Assembly (NCBI GenBank): GCA_006176705.1 | Contig: QRFJ01000293.1 | Span: 1-64,000 of the forward strand | Direction: 5' to 3' | Origin: Cocos nucifera | Taxonomy: Eukaryota > Streptophyta > Magnoliopsida > Arecales > Arecaceae | DNA: 64,000 nucleotides | Shown here: positions 47,445 to 58,271 of the stretch, one piece after another | Layout of the letters: the number at the start of each line of letters is the position of its first letter | How positions within the stretch are numbered: position 1 is the stretch's first letter | Program-made: the position numbers and the translations under genes | Notes under the pieces: generated by a model | Seen by the model: the letters and a program-made list of their open reading frames with translations, nothing else | Databases searched by the model: none | Told to the model about the DNA's origin: nothing

Positions 47445-48320
47445 GAGAATCCTTGACCTAATCTAAGATAATAATTGATTAGATTTACTCAAATTTATAA
47501 TTAAGTCTATTATTTAATCTAATCTTAGGTCTAACCTAATTAATGAACCTAATCCATACTAACCTATTTAACCCAATGTGTTATGATTTGTGTCTTAGGA
47601 TCTTTAATTCATAATCCTAGATCCAAATCAAATAACTTCTTAATTCTTAATTAAGTTTTGGACTGAGGGTTGGGATTTGGCTTTTCAAAAATAGTTTTTA
47701 TTTTTGTAAAATATTTTTGCAGTATGGTTATACCAACTAAGTTGCATGTTTGATTCATAATCAACATGTAAGTAAGATAAGCATGAAACTACTTATATCT
47801 AATCTAAACTGGTTCATGTAATTGAAACAATTTCAATTCCAATCAATCATAAATTATCTTAGATCAGATCTAATATATTTATGATGATTAAAATTATATT
47901 AAAATATTTTTAATTAAATTATAAAATTTTTTAGATATAATCTAAAATTTTATGATCAATATTTTAGATCAGTATATACTAGGACATCCTTTCACTGTAA
48001 GGGGTAAACCTTATAGCAGGACAACCTTATAATCAGTCCGTATAATCTAAAACTTTTATTTTTAGATCTAAATTTTTTTAAATCTAATAAATCATAAATA
48101 AAATTAGATCATATCTAATAAATTTATGATAATAAATAGATCTACGCGAACTAGGATAATCTCTCCACTATAAGGGATAAATCTTACAGCAGGACAACTT
48201 TATAACCAGTTCATATGATCAAAATTTTTAATTTTAGATTTAATAATCAGATTATAAATTAGATCTAATCTAAAAAATAACCTAAATATATACATATAAT
48301 CATGTAATAATCAATCTTGT
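47445..48320 (-). other. Leader of element X, right copy, part 2
   Basis: Aligns to 7224-8110 of the left leader throughout, with small indels. It contains both hairpin units (47987-48045 and 48159-48218). Noncoding. Confidence 0.88.
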
Positions 48321-48333
48321 TTCTGATACCAAT
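48321..48333 (-). other. Primer binding site of X, right copy
   Basis: On the minus strand ATTGGTATCAGAA, a good match to the tRNA-Met site, adjoining the LTR at 48334. Confidence 0.85.
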
Positions 48334-49390
48334 TAAAGGAACCAGATCTAGGATTTCATGATAAGATCTTAAAATCATTTCAAGATCAGGTAGTGAAAGA
48401 CTAAAATAAATAAAAATTTATTCATAAAAAATAGAGAACCCCTAGATCTAAGAATCTATTACATAATTATAGCATGAGAATAAATTAAAAATTAAAAGAA
48501 TATAAGTAGAAAAATAAATTGATCATATCAACATGCATCTACACTACATCTAATATAAGTATGTAATAACAGATCATATCTACATTATCTATGCAAGTTA
48601 GACATTCTAACTTACTGATTCAGGCTTGAGGATAATGCTTTGAGCCGTATATATATCTGACCTTTAAGAAATATTCACACAAGCCCACGAACCCCGATCA
48701 AAAGTCCTATGCAGGAAATCAACACTGTATGCTAGTACTATGCTGATCCTTCTTCGATAGTCGATCTTGTACTTTCTTCTTCTGAAATTAGACTTCTCCA
48801 AAGAATAAAAGAGAGAAGAGAGATTTTAGATCTAAGATACTCTCAAATAATCTCAAAAGGAAGGAGAAGAGAATAACAAAGCAACTCTAGAAAAAGACCC
48901 TCTTCTTCTTCTCTATTCTCTCACCTAGACACCTAGATTAGTGTCTATAAAAACCCAATGCCCAAGAGATCTCTCATCCTGGTATTCACATGCCCAAAAG
49001 CCCTCTCCAAGATTTGGAATAAATTCAAAAAGTTAGCCTAAAATTTATCCTATATATTGAGATATAGAGGAGTCCTTGTAGGGTCAAATTCTTAGACTAG
49101 GAAAGAACAAATATGGCAAGTTGTTGGGGTGCCCAACACTTGGGCATTGCCTCCTTTGTTTTAGGCATAGACCACCTCCAATTGTCACACAAAACTCCTT
49201 TTCCACCAAATAAAATAGTGAGAAAATAGGGAGAGGAGGGCAGCAAGCATGGGAGGAGTTTTAGCTTCCTAAAACTCTATTCAAAGGTAATTCAAATTAA
49301 ATTCAAACTTCCTACTTTTGATCCGATCCACAACTAATTGCCATATGAGAAAGAGAGAAGAGGAGCGGACATGCGTGAAGTAAAGGAAAC
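48334..49390 (-). repeat. LTR of copia element X (right, truncated)
   Basis: Matches 8125 to about 9165 of the left LTR. About 1057 of 2488 bp remain. Similarity stops near 49390, where a TGTAGGGTTTGC sequence begins. Confidence 0.88.
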
Positions 49391-49697
49391 AGTGTAGGGT
49401 TTGCAATGCTACTTTCAAATTTTTTTTGAAAATAGCAAAACAGCAGTGGAAACATAATTAATATAATTAATTATCTACTAATCATATTAGAATATTAAAC
49501 CCTACACTAAGGATCTAAACATAATATGCATGCATTCATATAGATCTAAAAAAATAAAATTATGTAGTAAACTATTTACTAGATCTATGTGTTTAGAACA
49601 TAAAACCTTTTTATGGATAATCGATCATCGCAATCTGATCATCGTCGAGGAGGTCCGCTGGTCATGATGCAGCCACACAGATATCTGGCCTCCATGG
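49391..49697. repeat. Unassigned LTR-like fragment
   Basis: About 307 bp with no counterpart elsewhere in the window and no ORF. It starts with TG (49393) exactly where the X LTR is broken, and ends where C begins. This suggests the first part of another LTR in minus orientation, split by C. An AT-rich block at 49450-49560 is followed by a more GC-rich 49620-49690. Confidence 0.4.
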
Positions 49698-51850
49698 TGT
49701 TAGACGTGTATCCTAGAAGCCAGATTGGCTATCACATATAATACACTTCTAAGGGCTATTTTAGAATTTTAACTATAAATTAATAAAAGAATTATTTTCT
49801 ATCATAGTGTGTATTTAAAGTGTCTGTGATATATTTTTTGAGTTAATGGTAATGACAATTCATATTTTCAAGAGTTGAAAATTTAAGACATTAATTTTTA
49901 TAATTAATTCATAAACTGCTCCCGACCATAGGATCATCATGAGGATGGTGATCAATCTAAAAGGTTGGTGTATGATCGCTTTCTTAGGATAGATGTTTCT
50001 TGAATCTATGGTGTGGAGACACTGGAGCGAGATTACAGGTACTCGTTAGAGAACGAGGGCACTGAGCATGACCATCTCGAGTAGTCATAAAGAAGTCTAC
50101 CTTCTCATCGATGACTGGCTCAATGCTGCAGTAGGTGTATCTGATTCTTTGACCTGAGGTGCATTGATAGTTCACCTTGAGGGTGTTATAGTTTGACTGC
50201 ACCATAACTCGATCTTCTAGCCATTCAAAATTCTAAGGTATATGTTGGCTATAGCATGTTCATTGTAAAAATTGGATTGCACCAATAAGGGATCTGTCTA
50301 CCTCGGTAGATGAGGAGTAGCCCTATGATAATCATGAGATTGAGTCCTTAAGCTCATGGCCATGGTAGAGTGAAGATGATAGAAAGAGTTTCTATTAGGG
50401 TTTCATATTGGACTCGAATCGAATGATTAATTCATATGATTGATATTGGGTTTGACGAGTTCACCTTAATCCTAATCCAGTCGGGGCTCAAGATAGAAGA
50501 ACACAATCACATAGGTAACTATACCGAGAGGTTCATTTTTAATTTTGATGGATTGCCACCATATACTACTAGGTGTCACTGATGGATTTTGGAAGCAATT
50601 AGAATGATTTTGATGATCAATCATTCTAATTGTATGAATCAAAAAAGTTTTGATCCATCGAAAGGTATTTTGATAATATCAATGATGGAGATTGCAACAT
50701 ATCTCATTACTATACAAAATTAAATCTAACTAGATCACACAAACAAGGGTTTGAATCTGGATATCATCAATTGAGCTAACCCAGTTTGATTGATTTGGAT
50801 TAGATCCAATTAGGTTCAAGATAATCGTGCTAGCACATGATTGAGCCTGACTTTCTCCTTCTGTAATCTTTCTGATTCATCACAACTAAGTTAAATTTGA
50901 TTTGACTCATTCTTATATTTTGAATGTATTTATTTTTATCTAACTGAAATAAGTTCAGTTCAGATTAATTATAGAAATTAAATCCATTCATAGTCAAATT
51001 GGACTAGGGTCAAAAGTTGACCTAATTGAGAGAATTGAGGGTCACCTAATCAGAGGCTTCTAGAAAATTTTTTGGGAATTCTTTTGATCTAATTTTTTGA
51101 TATGTAAAGAGTCATATATTGGGTGTACTAAATTTTATGATTTTTGGAGGTGTCTAGACTGAGTTATGATAGAGTTTGATTTGGATCAAACTCTTAATGG
51201 AAGAGTCCTAGGCGTAGTAGACTCTTCCTTATCTACTCATGCTATCACCTTCCAGATTTATTTTTGGCATCAAAATTAGATGGGATCTAGAAATTTTTGT
51301 GGAGATCAGGTCTAGGTGTCTCAATGGTCAAATAAATGAGGATTTTGGTCAAAGAGGGACTCTAACTTGGTGCTATGCTTTTGTATAAGAACCCTTGCAC
51401 CAAGGCTCTTCAAAAAGAAAATAATTTTCATACCCAAAGGCTACCGCCCCTTCCATCTTTCATGCCCTCTCTGATCCTCTCTCTCCCCTCTTCTAAGTGT
51501 CAAAGGTTGGAAGTAAATCTGAGAAGAAGATCTAATCAAATTTATGAAGAGTTCAGCATCTATGCAACGACATTCATGAGATGGACACGCTGCTTTCAGA
51601 AATTTTTTTGAAGGACTTTCAGAATCTTAGGATAGATCGAAATCAGCATAGGATAATCTGATTACCTAAAATACAAGATATAAAATTAATTAGATTTAAT
51701 TTTATTTTTAATCTTAATATTAGATTTTAAAAAATCAGATATGAGATATCTCAGATTTGATTATGATCTTAGAAGAAAAATTTTTAAAATATTTTTTTAA
51801 ATCTAATCAGATATGAACGATCCTATGCTGGGAAATAGGGTTTTTCTTCA
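49698..51850 (+). repeat. 5' LTR of copia element C (diverged family P)
   Basis: 2153 bp, TGTTAGACGTGTATCC to TTTTTCTTCA. The first half follows the B LTR well, while the region past ~50880 is strongly diverged. It has a GGAAGAGTC/GACTCTTCC dyad at 51199-51228 in the place of the family dyad. The preceding CATGG could be the target duplication. Confidence 0.88.
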
Positions 51851-51865
51851 ATTGGTATCAGAGCA
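51851..51865 (+). other. Primer binding site of C
   Basis: ATTGGTATCAGAGCA, matching the tRNA-Met site, directly after the LTR. It proves that this is a 5' LTR. Confidence 0.9.
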
Positions 51866-52515
51866 GCATTAGCAGTTCTTCAGATCTATCTTAAATCTAA
51901 TTTTATATTTATTTATTATTTGATATTAAAAGATTTTAGATATCACATCAGATGTGATTAGATCTAAAATCAAAAATTTAAAAAATTAAATCATGTAGAT
52001 CTAATATGTATGAGATGCATGACTAGACTAGGTATAGAATAGTTCTACATGTAGTCTAGTATGATTATGTATTTAATTTTATTAAATATAATTTTAGATT
52101 TATTTAATTTTTATTATTTTGATGTTATAATTACTGTAACAAGATCTAAAAAATAGAAAATAAAATTTTTAATTTTTATTTTATTTCATATGAGATATGA
52201 AAGATGCATGCTTAGACTATTTATAGAATAGTTCTATAAGATATCTAGAATAGTTTTAATTTTTATATAATCAATTTTAAAATTTTATTTTTTAGATTTA
52301 ATATATGATATTTCAGATCTGAAAGTATACATATTGATGATACAAAAGATGTATACAAAACATGTATTAGTTAGATCTTCTTATATGTGATATATGATCT
52401 AACTAATTTTATAGTAAAAAATTATATTTTTGATTAAGAAGTTTTTCATGGCCATCTGGTCATAAGAATAAAGTAGGTTTTAAAGGCCCTCTCCTTCCAT
52501 TTGATGGGGTATTTT
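51866..52515 (+). other. Leader of element C (truncated)
   Basis: Noncoding. It aligns with the B leader 18180-18815, including the GATGGGGT block near 52503 (B 18810). It is cut by LTR I at 52516. No gag or pol of C follows in the window. Confidence 0.85.
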
Positions 52516-54364
52516 TTGTTAGATATATGTGCCCTAGAAGTCAGAATTGGCTGACACTTGTAATACACTTCTAGGGGCAAAATTATAATTTTGACTAATA
52601 TCAATAAAATGGGTTATTTTCTATCACATATGTGTATTTAGTGTCTGTGATACATCCTTTGGATTAATGGTAATGATAATTCATATTTTCAAGAGTTGAA
52701 AATTTAAGACATGAATAATCATTGTTAACTCATAAAATGCTCCCGACCATAGGATCATCACAAGGATGGTGATTAATCCGAAAGATTGGTGTACAATCGC
52801 TTCTCTTTAGTAGATGAGGTTTGAGTCTATAGTGTGGAGACACTGAAGTGAGAGTACAGGTACTCGATAGAGAATGAGGGCACTGAGTGTGACCATCTCA
52901 AGAGTCATTAGGGAGTCTACCTTCTCGTCAATGACTGACTCGATGCTGCAGTAGTGTGTCTGGTTCTTTGACCTAAGGTGCATCGATAGTTCATCTTGAG
53001 GGTGTTATAGTTTGACCATACCATTACTCGGTCTCCTAGCCATATGGAATCCTGAGGTGTATGTTGGCTATAGCATGTTCATTGTAGGAACTGGATGGCA
53101 TCAAGATGGAATCTATCTACCTCGGTGGTAGAGGAGCAGCCCTATGATAATCATGAGAATCAAGTCCAGAAGTCCATGGCCATGGCAGAGTGAAATAATA
53201 AAAAGAGTTTCTATTTAGATTTTCACATTGGACTCGAATCGAATGATTACATCATATGACAGAGACTAGGGTTTGACGAGTTTACCTTAACCCTAATCTG
53301 ATCGGGGCTCAAGATAGAAGAACTGAATCACACAGGTAGCTGCACCAAGAGGTTCACATTCAGCTCTGATGGGTTGCCACCACATACTGCTAGGTGTCAC
53401 TGGTGGATTTTGGGAGCAATTAGAATGATTTAGATGATCGATCATTCTAGCTGTTCGAATCAGAAGAGTTCTGATCCATCGAAAGAAGTTTCGATGATGT
53501 CGATGATAGAGATCATGACATATCCCATTACCATACAGAACTGAACCTAACTGGGTCATACAAATAAGGGTTTGAATCTGGTGATCATCAATTGAACTGA
53601 TCTAGTTCAATTGATCTAAATGAGATTCAATTAGGTTCAAGAAAATCGTGCTAGCACTCGATTGAACCCAACGTTCTTCTTTTACTATCATAAATAAGTT
53701 GTCCTATCTGAAATAAAGGAGTTTGTGCTCAATCAGAGGCCTTTATATGGTCTGACTGAAGGTAGTCCAAGTTAAAAAAGGTTATCTTATTTTGTAAGAT
53801 ATTACCTGCCATTTTTGGTCACCTGCCATTTCTTGTTCTTTGACTTTGGTCAAAAGTCTACTTTTGATTGGTCAAACGTTGACCATTGATACTTTGACTT
53901 TTGACCACATGTCACGCACCTATTGAAAAGTTGGTGGGGGCTTGTCCCCCTACCAGAACCTGACAAGAAGGAGGGTGCACGCCACCCTAGGCATGCGCCC
54001 AAGTTGGAGGCGCCTTGGAGTCCTTGTTGGACAAGAACTCCACCTCCGTTTTGGATTTCAATTAGAGTTCTTCTAAGAATCCAGTTTGACTGGTCTTAGG
54101 TGCCCTCTAAGAAGGAATCCAGGGGACTCTTTTTCCACCAATCAGATTTAGATCTGATTTCACAAAGGGTTGTGATTGGTTAGAAGAAGAGGAGTTGGAT
54201 CATAGTTAGTCTATAAATAAGACCCTATGCCCAACTCAGATTATGATTAAAAATCAAAATTCCCCATGCCCAAGGCTTTTTCTCCTCTCCTCCTCCCCGC
54301 CAAAGTTTCTTCTCCCTCTCCTTTCCACATCCAAAATAGTTTTGGAGCTTGGTTGGTGCGATCC
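52516..54364 (+). repeat. LTR I (family P), truncated by assembly gap
   Basis: Starts TGTTAGATATATGTG within the C leader and follows the B LTR for 1849 bp, to about 440 bp short of its end, where the N run begins. TATA box at 54212-54219, dyad with one mismatch at 54017-54041. Solo or full element unknown. Confidence 0.93.
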
Positions 54365-54389
54365 NNNNNNNNNNNNNNNNNNNNNNNNN
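54365..54389. other. Assembly gap (25 N)
   Basis: Exactly 25 N. The left flank is LTR I and the right flank is D pol, so the join is unverified. Confidence 0.97.
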
Positions 54390-55865
54390 AGAGAGAATAA
54401 ACTCACTTAGTTGCCAAAAGGATATTCATCAATATTATTGGTATTGACGATGATAAGACATTCTCTTCTGTGGTAATGCTCAAATTCATTCGGATTGAAT
54501 GCTGCCATAGCTGTCCATGTTGGACTATATAAATTTGGAGATGGATGTGAAAAATAGCTTTCCCTATACAGAAGAGTCTGGATGAAAAGGTATATAAATA
54601 ACACAGCCTGAAAGGATTCACATCCATTAATGGTCTAAGGTATGTAAGGCTTCAAGAGGTCTAGGTTTATGGACCTAAAGCAGGCATCTAGAGCTGGAAC
54701 ATACAATTTGATAAAAATAATCAAAACATAATGGCTTTGTTAATAATGAAAGAGGAGCCTTACCATATACAAGTGGACTAATGGTCCAGACTAATTGTAT
54801 TCCTAGTATTTGTATGTGGATGACATTTTCTTAAATCAAAGAATGATGTCCTCCATTACAAGAATAAAGATCTGCTATCAATCATAATTCCTCTTGAAAG
54901 AATCTGGAGTGAAGCTTCTCTAATGTTAATGGGATAATGGTTTCGGTGTTAGGTTATTGGATTGTTCCAATCCACTACCATTAATCTAATAAACTGAATA
55001 ATGGTTCAGTGGAGCATTCCAAGAAGACTATCATTCGCGGCCTCCCTGGAATTTTTCTTTAATTCAAAAGAGGGATTGTCCACACACCTCTAGAACGAGA
55101 GCGTATGAGTAGAAATTAGCCATATCTTTCGATAGTGGGTTCCATCATGTAAAACGTTATGATATGTACCGATAGTGTGTCATACTCACTAGGGGTAGTG
55201 AGTAGATACCAATCTGATCAGGAAATTAATTAACATAGAAGGTTGTTAAAAACCCATACCAAAAGTATTTTAAGAAAATACTAACAGACGCAGTGGCTTT
55301 GTATATGGTCGGAATCAGACTTGAACATTGATTCAGGATGTCACGAGACTCCAATTCTTCAGTCTGATTCATGAATGATTTAGCAAGAGTATGTATCGGG
55401 ATATATATTCAATACCTTAATGATGGGGCTATTTACTAAGAAGAGTTTTAAGAAGGCATATCTATGGTCGATTCAATTTGTGAGGTAGAGTATGTCGCTG
55501 CATTAGAATGATGTATAAAGAAGTGTGTGGGGCTGAGAATAAATTCCAATCTACCGAGCTTGGAGTAAGCCATCCTCCTTGATGGTCTTTAGTTCCTACC
55601 TTATTGCAACAGCTGCTAGAGCCCATTTGCTCAAGCAAAAGGAATTTGAAAGCACACCGTGAATGAAGGCATATTCTGGCGTCGCCACCACTTGTTCCGG
55701 AGATCGCGATCGAGGTAAAACGTCAAACTTTTAGAAGATCGATGGGAAAAGGGAAAACATGGCTTTGATCCAATTCACTATGAGGCCTACCTATGGTGAA
55801 AGGAGTGTCAACGAGTTTCAAGTTTAAAGATTTGGGTATTAGATACTGCACCGATTGGCTTTAGT
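54390..55865 (+). pseudogene. Copia RT/RNase H pseudogene of element D
   Basis: Heavily decayed copia pol, recognisable by order and short motifs. The RT start near 54440-54560 corresponds to the SPVAMLKSIRT region of B. A block like the YGLKQASRSW motif of B lies near 54655-54700. A LYVDD-type loop is at about 54812-54830. An RNase H region follows to about 55700, then the C-terminal CTDWL-like end near 55845-55860. No frame stays open for more than about 75 codons. It is closer to X than to family P at its 3' end. Gag, protease and integrase are missing at or beyond the gap. Confidence 0.8.
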
Positions 55866-55878
55866 CAAAGTGGAAGAT
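55866..55878 (+). other. Polypurine tract of D
   Basis: CAAAGTGGAAGAT immediately before the LTR start at 55879. Confidence 0.75.
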
Positions 55879-58271
55879 TGTTGGAATATGTCCCAAAGTC
55901 AATCATCAGTCTGTTTGATGGTTGAGCCTATACTTTGTATAATTATATATAAATTATGAATTAATAAAATAATTTGGGTATTTTTTATCATAATTAAATC
56001 TCTAAATGAACTCTGCTATGTTGTGATGTAAAGTCCTTTTAGGACTATCTAGATTCAACAAAGGAGGATTTGTCGTTTTAGGTCTTTAACATAGTTCACG
56101 AATCAAATGATACATTTGTTACTTAGGATGATAATTTTTATCGAGTATAAGATCATTGTGTGTATATAGATTTGATTGTCCCTTCAATTAATCAAGGAGT
56201 GTTGAGATATTGGGTATGGCATGCAAGTGAGAATGTTATGGGACATCTGCAGCTGAACGTGAACCAAACCTCTAGAGCTTTTTCTTTAACAATGAAATTA
56301 GCTCCTGAAGGAATAATGGGTAATAAAGTCCTCCACACTGAGATCACCAATGGTTGACTTCCAAGGCAACTCATTATGCTTTGGTGCCGAACCTCACCTA
56401 AATTTTCTAATTTAGTGATGGGAAAGGTTTCTGGGCACGTCAAAGTACTTAAGGATGTCGGTGCATGTATCAAGATGGGATTTGACTCACTCCTGGTTTT
56501 TGGAACTGTGTTCAGAATTATGTTTCAATTTAATAAAAGCCTTGGCTAGGGTGTCTTATGTGAGAAGTCTAGGGGAATTAAATGCTTTGATGACATGATA
56601 GGATTGTATTTTTAAGGGTTGACAAGTCTAACTCAGAGTCTCCATCTATTACATCAGAGATCATGGGATGAAATTTTATAAACCATATTCACTGTAGATT
56701 TTGATTATTGCAATTATGAAATTCAACCTGATCTAGTATTAGGTACCATGCTAGATGGTCAATTTTGATTAGTAACAGAAATGGTTTTAGATACCGGGCT
56801 TAGATATTCAAACCTACGGTCACACACACTAGAAGTTCTACCCTGATTATGGCTTATGGTCAAGAGTCCCACTGGGAAACTGGGACTCCTCGACAAATAT
56901 CCTATTAGCATTAGGGCACTGAAGCTACCTTGTCTGGAATACTCCTTGATCAAGGTAATGGACTCTATGATACGCAAGTTTCCCATTCATTTTGAACACT
57001 GGTCAAAGAGTCCCACTGGACTGGGACTCTTTAATTAGGATTCATATCGATGAACTCTATTTCCGATGACCTTCAGGATTTTGGAATCAAGATTAGAGAA
57101 GATTTTCAATTAGTAAATTTTAACTTAATTGATTGAGTTATGAATTTTGATTCAAGTCCCAATTGAATGGATTTAAGTTGGGTTTAACCCAATTTAGGGT
57201 CACAGTTGACCTGATATTCGTCGGGGAGGTTCGAAACCCTGATTATTGATCAGAGATTGAAACTTGATATTCTAATTTTCATTGAGATTTAATTGAACTA
57301 ATTAAGTCTAAAATGGAATTGGATTATTTTATTCTAAAGTTGGGTCCTAACCAATTATTTGGTTGGGTTGGCTTTAGTTGGTTGAAATTTGAAATTTCCA
57401 AAGACTAATTTGTACTAGTCTTCTCTTACCCATGCGCCATCTATGTCCAACGCCACTTTAAAATTTTGATTGTTTATCTCTCATGACTTTCTTCTCATGC
57501 ACGATAATACCTCACATCCTGATCTTCCACATATTCAATGGTAAAGTTATGGGTGTAGGTTTGATACTTCAAAATGTCCAAAATGAGTTTGAATTGAGTT
57601 GATCAGAACAACCATATCTTATCCTTTGGCAACACCTTCTCCTTGTGTACGTATTATCTTCAACATGAAAGTGGTTTTCACATGGGATTTTCCCTAGCTG
57701 AAGAGTGGGTGCACAACTCTTCATCGACATTCCTCAGAATTTAATGTTGAATTGGTTTTGGAATGAGTTTGAATTAACAAAGAGTTTTGAATTTCAAACT
57801 GAACATTCAAAACTAGTTTTGGTTCCATCCACATGCAAAATAGAAGTTGTTCTTTGCACAAATAATTAAAGGGGAAGGTTTTTTTTGGGATGTGTGGCTA
57901 ACACCCTATTCTAAAGAGAGGACTTTCCGTGAGATTCATTTGGTGCATGCGAAGAGGCTTAAATCATCTTCAAGAGGGAGAAACCCAAAGAGAGAAAGGG
58001 CGTAAGATTTTTAGGGTGAGTGCAGTCATAGGTTATTCAACCTAAGTTTGAGAAGACATTGCATGAGCTAATGAGTTGTCGTAAGCCCACAAAATTTTAG
58101 AGAGAACCTCCTCTAACCTCTCTACTGCATCTACCACAACCCAGAGTATCCATAAAGCCCTATAGATGAAAAACTAAGTTGTTTCGATCTAATGGCCCCT
58201 GAAAGAACTCCGGTGTCGAGCTAGCACTTGCAGACAGCGATCAAGATTAGGAGCTCATGTGGATGATTGTA
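55879..58271 (+). repeat. 3' LTR of copia element D (interrupted by E)
   Basis: Starts TGTTGGAATATGTCCC, and the first ~45 bp resemble the X LTR terminus. It extends about 2.39 kb until the E LTR begins. It contains two hairpins with the same GAGTCCC core: 56864-56888 (8-bp stem) and 57005-57032 (perfect 11-bp stem, 6-base loop). The short ORFs at 56160-56357 and 56856-57038 are inside it and have no supported function. The true end of the LTR is not visible. Confidence 0.75.

Larger units (their letters stand above)
7013..49390 (-). mobile_element. Ty1/copia element X, tandem arrangement, interrupted by the H nest
   Basis: Minus-strand copia element. Left to right on the plus strand it shows leader (7013-8110), reverse-complement primer site, LTR (8125-10612), polypurine tract, pol, gag, a second leader (14636-15676 plus 47445-48320), primer site (48321-48333) and a second LTR truncated near 49390. 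A leader and primer site lying left of the left LTR mean that this LTR also served as the 5' LTR of another internal region further left. The structure is therefore LTR-internal-LTR-internal, as produced by unequal recombination. Coding parts carry many frameshifts. Confidence 0.85.

Noticed and set aside
56160..57038. Overlapping plus and minus ORFs in the D LTR
   Set aside because: Both-strand ORFs of 60-93 codons in an LTR with no recognisable product, as expected by chance.
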